A DNA stretch of 64,000 nt from Diplosphaera chodatii (taxonomy: Eukaryota; Chlorophyta; Trebouxiophyceae; Prasiolales; Stichococcaceae), in NCBI GenBank assembly GCA_032358165.1, contig JAALGY010000019.1:1798001-1862000 (forward strand). Reading direction: 5' to 3'. A program made the translations under genes and the position numbers. Positions 50,765 to 62,200 of this stretch are shown here, in pieces; the first letter of the stretch is position 1, and each line of letters starts with the position of its first letter. The notes below the pieces were generated by a model. The model ran no database searches. It was given only the letters and a program-made list of their open reading frames with translations, and was not told where the DNA came from.

Positions 50765-53076
50765 TCAGTATGCGCCCGCACCGGCCCAAAGCGACGCTTG
50801 GTGATCACCAGGCGGGGTCCTGTGCGGGCAGCCGCGGCATCATGCCAGCGCCAGGCCGCCGGCCGTGACGCGACAGTCGGTGACGTCCAGGTGCAGGAGC
50901 TGCGGCATGTGCGTCGCCAGTTGCAGCAGCCCTGCGTTGTCCATGCTTGCGTCGCAGCGCTGCCTGATGTCACACACTGTGTCGCAATTTCGTTGCTGAG
51001 GGCGGGTTTCGGCAAGTGAACACGCTGCCACACATGTTTGCGCTCAGGCCGTAGCCATCAGCTGTCATGCAACATGCACGTCAGTTGATATCCGGGATGT
51101 CCGTAGCGACCACTGTGCAATCCTGGGCACTATCGCATATGTTGTGGGAGGTCATGCCCAGAGCTACATGCTCCTGATGCTGCTGCACAAATCATGCAAG
51201 CGTGTGCAGCAGGCCATTGGGGCGCACCGCCATGACGCAGCTTCAAGCCGCTGAGGCTCTGCAGTGGTGCAGCTGCCGGTGCTACAGCCGTGGCAGAGCG
51301 GTTGCCGGGGTGGTCGCTGAGCTCCAGGCGCGGTGATGCGTGGGGCGGCGGCTCCCTGTGCACACCCTGCGGCAAGAGGAGGTCATGGGCGTGCAGCCGC
51401 AGGCGCTGGCAGTGCGTCAGCGCGTGCATCAGGTCCCGGAACGCTGCCACGCCCGCCTGAACCTCTGCAGCGCTCAGGCTGCATACAACTCCGCCCCAAC
51501 CTCGACATGCTGCAGCCCGGCCGCCAGGCCGCGCACAGCTTAGGCAACGGCACGGAAGTCGTGCTGCGGGGCGCCAGTGCTCAGGTTGCAGCTCAGGCAT
51601 GACAGCGCCCCAGCCAGCACTGGGCCGGCCTGCTGCACGCCAGCCAGGCGTGAGGAGCCGGCCTGCAGCTGTGGCATTCTGAGCGCTGTCAGCCGGCCGG
51701 CCATGCCGTGCAGCGTGACGGCTGCTTGCTCAACGGTGGTCCCACTCCTCCCTGAGTTCGCTGACCACACGAGCTTTAACTCCTGCAGGAAGGGCAATAA
51801 GATAGAATAAAAGCGGGCACATTCTGCACGCAGCACCGTGTGAAACGCTCAAGCAGTGATTCAGGAGGAGCTGTATGCACATGCATGTGTGTCCGGGCAA
51901 ATGCAGGCATGCCTGTGCACCTTGTGTGACGGCGGGAAAGCAAGCTCGTAGCCGTCAACAAGCCAGCCGTCTAGGCGCAGCTCCTCGAGAACGATGAGTG
52001 CCTTCAGAATGGGCAACGCTCCTGAGCCATCCGTGTGATCCTCAGTGACGATGCACTGCAGCCGCCTCAGGCCATGCAGCACGGGCAGCATTACCTGCTG
52101 GAACTGCATGGCCGGCTCCATAGCCACCAGCAGTGTTTTCAACTTGCGCAATGTTGACAGCTGGGTGCAGGCATCACTTCCTGCGTGCAGTACAATGGTG
52201 GGGGTGTCCAAACTGGGGTGCTCTGAGTTGAGAGCCCTTTACATGGCCATGCGTTCCTTTGCAGGAGGTTGACAAGGACAGTGTTGCAATATGGCTGATA
52301 TGTCTAGGAGAGGGCAGCACAGCTGGCAGCGCACCGTCTGTATGCACGAAATGGCAGTTGCCATCATGAAGCTGACGCAGCTCGCTGAGCTGTGCAAGTG
52401 CTGCAAGCATCTCCACATCGCTTTGCCACTGCGCCTCTGCTCTGGTGCAGCTGACAGCTGCGCGACGTGCTGCAGGTGCAGCTGCCCGAGACCGCTGAGC
52501 AAGGCATCAGATGATATCCTGCATGCACAGCAGCTAGTCAATGATCTGCCCGGACGGCAGGATTGCTAGTTGGACCAAGCTGACTGAAATCTGCGGCCAT
52601 TGACCGCACCTCATCATGCCAGTCAGGCATGGCAGCTGGCATTTTGAGATCAAGATGTTGATAGTGCTCCTTGGAATTTGAAGGTCGAATCTCTCAAGAC
52701 CTGCAAGGTGCTGGGTACGGTTGCAATCGTCATCCTGCGGTGTGTCGCAGCAACTTTTGATGGCAATGCATGCAGGCGTGTCGATGTGCCGGCGGCCTCT
52801 GACAAGCTCATGCACACCAAGAAATACCTTTGCGGCTGCATCGATGTCGGCTGACGACTTCATATGTCTGGACAACCGCCTGACGATGCTGTTGACAGCT
52901 GCTCTATATATCTGAGGGTGCCGCTTGTTTGTCAGGCGCAGCGCCGCGGCAGTGTCCTGGGAAGGCGCTTCATCGTATGCGTCCTCACTGTGCAGGTCAT
53001 TGCAACTGTGGCTCACGATGACCTGTGGCACATCTGCTGGCAGCAGAGTGCCAAGCTGCAGAGAAGCTGTTGTCAT
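50765..53076 (-). pseudogene. F-box-like/LRR cluster copy 5 (LRR5), broken
   Basis: Homologous exon positions are 52818-53076, 52610-52700, 52335-52518, 51921-52180, about 51331-51783 (joined to part of exon 10), and about 50765-50955. Defects: the start homologous to LRR4 is ATC instead of ATG (a later ATG at 53076 is open); the F-box core CRTLR is replaced by an indel (NKRHPQIYR); exon 3 lacks 19-22 nt relative to LRR3/4 and shifts frame; TAA at 51540-51542 in exon 5, plus a frameshift. Near 51331 exon 5 (LLLPQGVHREPPPHASP) runs directly into the tail of exon 10 (LQSLSGLKLRHGG), so exons 6-9 are deleted. The last acceptor CAG is changed to CAA. A functional product is very unlikely. Confidence 0.85.
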
Positions 53077-53602
53077 CGCGGCTGGACCCGCTAAACAAGG
53101 GATGTGCCTCGCGCGACTTTGGACAACTCACAGCGCGGATCGTCGGTATCTTACTGACGAAGAGGCAGAGAGTGTCTGACTGTTCCTCGCTCGGGTAACA
53201 GTGCTTGCGTGCGTATCTTCTGTCTGTGCACGGCAAAGTCTGGACCAGGGTATAGGAATGTCCAACACCCCTGGTAACACGGGTGCTAACAGGTCCGGCT
53301 TCGGATCTTTGCCAAAGTGGCGACCTTTGGCACATGCACACACTCCTGTAAACACTCCTGTTGCCCGTGGCGGCTCAGGCTACAGACCCCTGGCCACACT
53401 CCAGATCAGATCATGCATGCATGTGCGTGCACACAAGCGTTCTTCTGTCTTCGGCGCTTTCAAAAGTGTACGCTTGTGAAGGCATATGACCTCAAGATAA
53501 GACAGGCGCCTCCTGGCTCCACACAACGCAGGCTGGTTGCCTGAGGCGCGGTCCGTCAGGCGTGCAGCGCAGCTGCCAAGTGTGCGATCAGCAGCAGTTG
53601 TG

Positions 53603-55335
53603 ATGCACGAGACGTCGTGCCCCAGCGGCTGCAGCTCCTCTCACCTGGATTCGGACAGCAGTGACAGCTCAAAGCGCACTGCCGCCGTCCCATCGGATGC
53701 AGCGGGCTCAAAGACAAGTGGCCGGGATTCTTGGGCCGACGAGCGCGCTGATGCGCAGGAGGCGTTTGATGTAGAGGCTTGGTGTGCAAAGCTGCACACG
53801 CAGCCCTTGTTGCGGGACAAGGAATGCACCCAGGTGGTTGCAAGGGCGCTTGTCAGAGAGGGACTGGTCCTCAGCAGAGTGGCGGGCCACATCAAAGTCA
53901 GCGACGCCTTCCTAACCAAGCTAGAGGAGCTCGCAGAAAGCGCGGTGAAAGAGGCGGAGTACGCGCATGAGTGGAATCTGTGCACGCGTTTGACCTTCAT
54001 GTGCGCCATCGAGACAGCTCTGGGTGCGATGTGCTGTTGTGTGTGCGACATGACCTGCTGCATGAGGACGCACGCGCGGCATACCTGTGGGCAAAACTGA
54101 TGCCCACATCCGTGCGAGGGCATGAGCGGAGAGCGCCTGCCACATGCATTGCTGCTTGTGTTGCAGTCGGTGAGGCAGGAGACGCGCCCGCCGCGAAGAA
54201 GGCGCGCACGAGTGCCGCCAGTGAGCCCGAGACGGCGGCGGCACAGACATGCACCGTGAAGGAGGAGGAGATGCGCTGGCTCTTCCTGCGCAAAGCCATC
54301 AAGTACGACGTTGCCAGCCCCTGCATTGCAGGTGTCATGTCATGTGCACATGTTCCTCGCGCAAGGCGTGCATGACGTTCCAGCTTGAGAGCTCAACTGG
54401 CCCCTGTGCCATGGGCCTTGCTGAGCACGTGGAGTGTACACACGTGGCCTGCCACAGATGAGCTGGAAGCTGTGTTGATCAATGCGTGCCGGCTGCAGTT
54501 GGAGGGAGGGGCTGACGTCTCACGAGTGCGGCGGCTTTGACGCGACCACGGCTGCCAACGCTCTGCAGCTCGGCGACGGCTCCGCTCAATGGCAGCATGT
54601 GGCCCACGAGGTGAGGTGCAGCGAGCGTGCAACGAGCACGCATCCCACAAGCTATTGCTTCTACACAATGCGTGTGGCAACCTGAGGTGTGCATCGAGCA
54701 AGATGCGCCAGTCCTCCATGTGAACACCTTGGAGACGGGCAGGGGCCTGGATGTTGAGAGCTTCCAGTGCTGTTGTCTTGCAGGCCATTGAGCGCGTAAT
54801 AGCAGGGGCACAGGCAGCATTTCAGAAGATGGGGATCCCAGGGTATTGGAACAGTTGGGAGGCACGCAAAGCGGTGCAGCAGTCGTACAAGACACACCAC
54901 CGGCAGGCGGTTGGCTCTAGCACAGGTGTGAAATGCACAAACCTACCTGCGGTGACCATCCTAGACAACAACTTTGCAGGGCCTGCAACAGTCGCTGGCA
55001 GCGCAGCAGTAGCTGGTAGAGCCGGCTGTAATGCCACACAGGGTGTTCTGCAGCCATCATTTGCTTATACGATAGGGCTGATCTCAGCATGACACACACA
55101 TGCAGTGAGCAAGCGCACCCACCCAGCCACGCTCGCCGCGCGAGAGGCGGCACTGGCTGCCAAGGCAGCTGCGGCCGTCCCGCCTGCAGAGGGCGTCGCC
55201 TCCAATGGGCCATCGGGTGAGGATGCACACCTGTTTCGTTCGTTGTGCATGCCTGACCGCAAGGCGTGTCAAAGAGCATGGACATCTTTGCTTGAATAGC
55301 CAAAGGCCAACAAGAAGAAGAACAACAACTGTTGA
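53603..55335 (+). CDS. Gene X: unknown protein, apparently intact copy (3' end approximate)
   Basis: Supported exons are 53603-54023 (Ser/Asp-rich start MHETSCPSGCSSSHLDSDSS, then WCAKLHTQPLLRDKECTQVV and FLTKLEELAESAVKEAEYAH), 54167-54331 (basic and acidic, ending EEEMRWLFLRKAIKYDVASP), a block at about 54502-54609 (WREGLTSHECGGFDATTAAN), one from 54784 (AIERVIAGAQAAFQKMGIPG) and one near 55111 (KRTHPATLAAREAALAAKAA). The junctions 54023/54167 and 54609/54784 keep phase; others are uncertain. No family is recognised. DDDTVAQGTLWNWEF near 55770 may belong to a further exon. A decayed copy lies at 47.8-50.3 kb. It converges on WASHC5. Confidence 0.5.
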
Positions 55336-55965
55336 CACAGGGGACGGAGACCAACCTGTCATCACACAGCCAGCATCTCCACCAGCATCTCCAACAGCCA
55401 GCATCTCTACTGCCGCTGCCGCCGCAGCAACCGTCAGAGCTGCTCCCTCCATGACGGGGCCATCCCCCTGAGCATTGCTTGCAGGTCAGCTATGGACGTG
55501 ACTGAGGTTGCTCTCATGAGGCCAGGATTGCTGCCCTCGCTCGTTTTGCAGTCGCTTCCCATGGCTCACCATGTGTGGCACTGTTGCTCAGCGCACCAAA
55601 GTGCAATTGCGCAGGTGGCAAAGACTTCAGATTCTCGTGATGATATGCCGATGTTGTGGTAGGGTGTGCCCTGTCCAATGACATGACTGGATGCGGGTAG
55701 CCTGAGAATCAGCCATCCAATAGCGCCACAGCTGCAGCACGGTCAGTTCAGATCCGGTCGGATGACGACACTGTGGCGCAAGGCACACTGTGGAACTGGG
55801 AGTTTGCTTGTGGTGTCACACCAGGAAGCATCTCGAGTGATCCCCCCGATGTTGCGTAACAAGCTGTCTTCTGATGCTTTCATGGACAACACAGGCAAAA
55901 CACTAATCAATCAAATGAGCGAACTCCATGCAAAATACCTGGGCTGAAAGTTGGCGCTACCTTCG

Positions 55966-55970
55966 TTACA
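55966..55970 (-). terminator. TGTAA poly(A) motif for WASHC5
   Basis: TTACA on the + strand reads TGTAA on the minus strand, about 320 nt after the WASHC5 stop. Assigned by motif and position only. Confidence 0.3.
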
Positions 55971-56292
55971 GAGCACAGCCACATGAAGTGACACCGTCTG
56001 CACCATATCATACATCGGGGCCTGAAGCACAGGCCCGGCAAGAGTCCTTGCCGCTGACGAGGCTGTGCTGCATGATGTGCAGTGAAGGCTTGCTTGCCGC
56101 CCATTGTGTTCGTTGCTCCTCTGGACGCCAAGCCCGGCACAAATGCGGGCAGCTGGTGTGTAACCCGCTGCTTGCATCACCCACCAAGCGCTGCCAGAAG
56201 CGCGGCTTTTGCAGGAGCGCGAGTGGATGTTTTCAGTGAGACCGCTGCACTTCAGCGGCATGGCCGCTGCACTCGAAGCCATGCCGGAGGTG

Positions 56293-59200
56293 CTACAGGG
56301 CCGCCAGGTGGTGCGCCTCCAGCACCAGACCCGGCACATGTGCTGCCAGCTGGCCGGGCGGCACGCCACCCGCTGCTTCCAGCCGCCGCAGGAACGCTGC
56401 CAACAGGCCCGCCTCCTGCGATGGTGCGGCAAGCGACGCAGTCAATGCGGTAGCCGATGCCATCTCCCCGTCAGAAGACTGTCCTTGGCCTTTTTGGCTG
56501 AAAACCCTGGGAGACATGACAACAGACGGCTGGCAGCAAGGTGTGTTCATGGGCGCACCTGGGGCAGGCTGATCTCCACCCCTGCGGCTGCCAGCCCTGC
56601 AGCAGCTGCGCCGGTGGCCGCGGCTACATGACCCCGCAGTGCATCGCCAAAGTGCTGCAGCGTCGCCTGCGATGCCGCATCAGCACCTCACCCACCACCG
56701 TATGATGTCAATGAACTGCCACTGCTACCCGTGACATCTGTATGCTACGGAGAACGGCAGGCAAGTGATGCTAGACCAGCACAGCAGCATGCAGTTGCTG
56801 CATCTGCATATCCGTCCCGCATGAAATGGCACGATAGCTTGTGCACAATCGCGTTGCACAGGCAGTTGCATTATCAGGAGTATAGCCTGGCGATGTGCAG
56901 CTCGCTCCCACAGCATGGCTGGGTAGACTTCCGCCAGGCACCTGCAGGTACGCCGGAGGGAACTGCTGCAGCAGCACCGCCATGCCGGTCGCTACAGCCG
57001 CGGGATCCAGCGCAGCCCTGCCGGGTCGCCGCCTCAGCCGGCAGGAAGCATCTGTTTCCAGCTGCCATGCCGGCAGCAGCGCACGGGTCGCCAGGAACAG
57101 CAGCGGCGGCAACGCCGCCTGTGGCGCTGGCCGCACATACTGCTTCTCACCGGCGTCCGAGAGGCCTGCATGATGTAGAGGGTGTTTATGCTCAGCTCAT
57201 ATGCCATGTGCTGTGCTGGCTGCGTATCAGGCTCCTTCTGATGGGTTCTGCACTGCAGGCGACTACTCCAGCGACGAGCGGCAAGATGTGAGATGCGTGC
57301 GACCTGCACAGCCTTCAATCAGGGAGTCAAGCGGACGATACCGCCAACATCACAAGCTGTTCTCGGAACCCTGTGAGAGCAGCAGTTGCCGCGTAAGTGC
57401 TGCTTTACACAGCCCACCTGCTCTGTCCAGCATGTCGGTCAGCATGAGCAGGAGCTCGCCCTCCAGCAGCGGCGACGGAGGCGCCGGCGGCTGCGCCTCC
57501 CGCAGCGCCGCCGTCGCCGCCGCTGCAGCCGCGCCGCCGAGGGACTCTAGCGCGTCCACCGCCACCTCTGAGCCCTCCAGCCTGGGTGGACCGAGTGGTG
57601 ATCACCAACCAGATGATACATCGGGCATATGCTATTGCATGTAGACTTGAACCAGCTCAATGCTGATGCTGCACCAGCTGGGACCGCCAAGCTTCGTCAG
57701 CAACAGGAGGACCCGCTTCCAGCGGGGGCGATACCAGCTGCCATGCAGGTGTTGCGCACAGATCCGAGGGGAGGTCCTGCGCCAGTTCCTTGAAGTGCAT
57801 GCACCTGGACAGCAGCTGCAGCTCGAGGGCCAGGCGCCGCCGCAGCAGCGCGGACTGGCCGACTGCGGCCAGCCCTGCAGCAAGTGCATCCAGCACCCTA
57901 TGCAGCCGCGGCATTGCAGCCTGGGCTGCTGCCTCCAGGGCATTGCCGCCTGCGGCGAGAACCTCCTACATTAGTCCTTTCAGATGCTTTCGGTTGGAAG
58001 CGAGCGTGGCCACATACCCCATCTGCTTGGTTCCAGTCTATACCATGCCTTCACAGTAACAACCCACATGGCAACCAAGGTAAGGACTTATTTTTACTGT
58101 GCTCACAGCTGGGGGTACCCGAGCAACATCATGGCTTCTTTGCTTGGCTGCTTCATACCGTGTGCCACCAGCCACCTCTGGTGGTCGCAGCTGCCAGTGC
58201 AGGGCTGCAACGGTCGGCACAAACTGCACACACGCACACCTGCATCCAGCCCGCCAGCCGCCGCTTCTGCGCTGTCGCCGCCGCTGCCAGCAGCCGCGTC
58301 CAGGAAGCCATCGAGTGCTGCGCGGGTGTTGTCGGCATGCAGCCTTGCAGCCACGTCGCCAAGCACGCTGCTCAGGCCCTGCAGACGAGACAAGTCGGCA
58401 CCTTGCCTGATGTGACATGCATGCAAGACGCTTTTGCAATGTACCGTGCAGCCCGTACTCGCAGCCCTGACAAGGGCCAGCAGCGAACGACAGATCAAGC
58501 AGCAACATGTGGCGTACATGTGGCCACCGTAGTGGTGTGCAGAACCAACCTGCTGCATGCGGAGGCCCAGCAGGTGGTCGACAGCTGCCAACCCGGGCGC
58601 CTGGAGCGCCACTGCCGCTAATCTGTGTTTTGGAAGTTACGGTTGCACAAGGTGTGGCATCACACGGGCAGCACGGCATGGAGAGCGGCACCACACTGTC
58701 GATGGTGCATCAGGGCAAAAGGGCGCACATGAGCTTGAGACAAAACCCTGCATACCCGCAAGTAAACCATGGCTGTCAAAGACGCACTGTTTTTCACATG
58801 TCAGCGAGGCGACACACCTGAAGGTGGCGAGGGACAGCGTCTCAGCGCCGCTGGCGGCGACCCAGCCGCAGGTGGGCTGCCGGTACGACGTCTGCCCCGG
58901 CTCGCTGAGCCGCAGCATCTGGGAGGCGATGCGGCCCAGGAAGGTCGCGGGCGCCGCTGCCTGTAACTCATGACAGCGGCAGGTCATCACATAGCTTCAC
59001 TGCAAAGCAAGTCGACCTCAGGCAGGGTAGACACGGTGCAGATGTTCATAGGTCCCTGTCACTGCCAACAACCAAGTCAATCAGCTCTCGCATAGCACAC
59101 TGTGACAAAGGCCTGCGTACTCAAGCCCACCTTGGCTGCGGGGTTGTGCGGCAAGCTGCGGTCGCCGTCGCCAGGGTGCAAGGGCAGCAGCGGCGGGAAG

Positions 59201-62200
59201 GAAGCAGCTGCCTCCCTACCCTGTGCATATCTGCAGCGCGAACACGGCTGCTTCAGGACATCTCAGGTTTGCAGGCTGCAGGTGGATAGCGCCCACGATG
59301 CTGCTGTGCGGCACCCCACTGGGCTGCTAGTGGGGCGTTCCCTGGTGCGAGTCGAATCCATGTGATACCTGCCAGACCTTTTGATACCTGTGTAGCAGAC
59401 CTCAGTGCATGCACGACGTGCTGGTGTCACCTGACAATGGCTGCATATTCCTGGTGCCACAGCGTCAGGCCCCGCACGGCCGCGTAGTCCTGCACCGACT
59501 CGAAGCCGGACCGGAAGCGCAACAGCGCGGTCCCCAGCCGCCGCAGCTGCTGCTCGAGCTCGCCCCTGTTCCACACCAGGCGGTGTTGCTGACCCAGCTC
59601 GCCTCACTCCGTGTTGTGCAGCTATCCCTGAGCATTTCATGATGTCTTTACAAGCATAAAGATACGATCTCAAGGTCTGTGGCCCGGCAAGGTTCACACC
59701 TGCCTGGCAGCTCCTGTGCAGCACCCACTCCACGTCCGCCGAACACGGACAGTAGGGAAGATCCTGCGGGTTCCTGCTTCCCATTGCCGCCCGCCACCGC
59801 CAGCGGTGGCCCCCGGTGCTGCGGAAACTGCAGCAGCAGAGGGCAGCTCAGCAGTTGCAGGCACGAAGGCCTGAGTCGGGTGCGCAGAGACCGCTGCCAC
59901 AACACTGTCACACTGCTGCAGTATCTGTGCCAGAAAGCGTGCCTGCGTGTGCGTCGCGACAGCGGCTGAGATGCGACGGCTAATGCCAGCTCGCAGGCCG
60001 TTCTCTAGCAGCTGCACTGGGTCAATCTCAATGACGCCCATAAATGTCCTGCACATGCAGATCATTGTGTGTTCAACATGTGCTGCACCTGCAGACATAG
60101 ATACAAAGGGCGGTATTCCTTGCACCTTGAACATATATCTGAGCAGTCCTGTCCGAAAATGATTCTCTGTGCTGCCAACAAGAGGTTGCCGTGCCCACCT
60201 CTCCATGGCGAGGATGCCCTGCGCCAGGGCAGCGATGCGCGCCGTGACTGCTGCGAACTCGGCGCGCCTGTCCAGCTGTGCATGCGATTTCAGGTCGGCG
60301 GCGGGCAGGCGGCCCTGGGGCGGCGCCAGGCCGCCCGCCTCCAGCGCCACCACCCGGTCCACCAGCTCCATCACTGTCGCCGGCACCACCTACAGGTGTA
60401 TGGCACATAGCACTAAGACTGTCCACCTCGACTTACGATAGCCTGTAGCAGACTTCATTGATGTCACTTCTGGCACACCAAGGCAGCAAAAGCCGCATGG
60501 CCCTTGCACAGGATGCAGCTGACAATGCGCCCGATGCACAGTGGTGTTACAACTCGATCTACAGCTGTCACATTTGTCAATACATCCAGTCGCTCCACAG
60601 ATGCTCCTCACCTCCAGCACCTTCCGCACGTAGGCCAGCAGCGCTGAGGAGTAGTAGCGCTGCAGGGGGGCCGCCGCGGCGTCGCCCGCCTGCGCCGCGC
60701 GCAGCAGCGGCAGCTCCAGCCCCGACCGCAGCTTCAGGAACACGCACCGCAGCTTCAGCACCGCCCGCGGGTCGCTGCGCACCTATCAACATGTTTCAAA
60801 CGTACAGATGGTCATCTCATGTGTCAACATACATTCTATATTTATTTATTATTACATGTTTGTCATTCACATGACCAATTGGTGGTTGCAGGACCACATG
60901 GCACGATGTCACTGCTTGGCTGTCTCTTTAAGCGCAGATGTCCAAACGAAACTTCGTGCCTCAAAATTCTTGCCTGGGCCTGCAGTGCCGAGGTGTAGCG
61001 GTCCATGAGGCCCCAGGAGAAGGAGAAGTCTGACACCGCTCCCAGTGTCGCCAGCACTTCCTCCCTGCAGCAAAGTTGCTCCGTCTGATGCATCAGGTGC
61101 CAGGTACACATGCCGGCGAGTGTCATGTCTGCCTGTGTTCCAACGACTATGAATAAGCAGGTATCCTGCCCTGATCTCCACACCCATAAAGTGCACCTGA
61201 CATGGTCAATGCGAACCATGGTGGCCAGGCCAGCCCGTGCTGCCGCCAGGTGCTGCATCGCCTGCAGCAGCATGCTCGGCAACCTCTGATCGTTGTACGA
61301 CGTATGCCAGAGAAGCGGCTGGCATGCTGGAGAGCCAGCCTAGAGGGTTTCCAGCCGGCTTTGATGTGGGTCCAGCATTCTGTGCATGCTGGAGTGCGTC
61401 AAGCGTGGGTCCAGCATTCTGTGCATGCTGGAGAGCGTCAAGCGGTATAGCATCAGGAGAGGCGGCCTGCCTGGGCAGAGGCCTCCACGGCGTGGTGGCT
61501 TTCCGCCTCCTCCAGGGCCGCCGCCAGCGCGCGCACCCGCCGCCCCACATCCGGCGCCAGCGCCAGGTGCTCCACCTGCAGCGCTCGCCACACGGAATTG
61601 CTACTTGTGAAGTGAAGTGCTGCAGGTGCCTCCATCACATCGGCGCCCACAGTGGGTGAAGGCTGGGCGCAGGGCACAGGCACACTGACAACAACCCTCA
61701 AGCCCGCAGCCTGATTCAATATCTACACATATATTGGTTGGCCATCAGACATGGGCCATGCAAACAGCAAGTCGGTGGCGACACAACTAACATCAGACAC
61801 CTGTCACTTGCCTGGTCGGCGAGGTGAGCAAACCAGTGCGCCAGGCTGTCGTCGGCCAGGCGGCGGGACAGGGGCCCCGAAGCCGAGTAGAACTCGGACA
61901 CCTCAGCAAGCGTGTCGGCCACGCCGCCGCGTGCCTGCAGTTGTCGAGTACATGGCTCAGGGCTGATAGATGGTCAAGAGGCTGGCCTGTGCCATCATGC
62001 AGACATCCAGATCCGCAAAGCACCTGCGCCCACCGCTCCTCCCGCGTGTCCAGCAGCCCGCTGTATACCCGCTTCACCTGCACAGTAGTCATGTGAAATC
62101 TAGAGAACCAGAACACTGTGCCTGCTGCTGCATGCGACAGCAAAGCCGTGCGTTGCATCCACAGCATGCTTGCATCACACCCCAAAAGCTTCAGGAGGTC

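Noticed and set aside
56209..56631. + strand ORF (VVRLQHQTRHMCCQLAGRHA) repeated in three places, first taken as a Cys-rich repeat protein
   Set aside because: It is the antisense of the WASHC5 last exon. The minus frame (LLAAFLRRLEAAGG...LVLEAHHLAAL) continues the strumpellin alignment in phase with the previous exon.
57190..57300. Possible WASHC5 exon reading VQNPSEGA (like human IHNPLNK)
   Set aside because: The flanking exons 57418-57581 and 56942-57165 already join in phase with matching homology, and this segment hits a stop at once.
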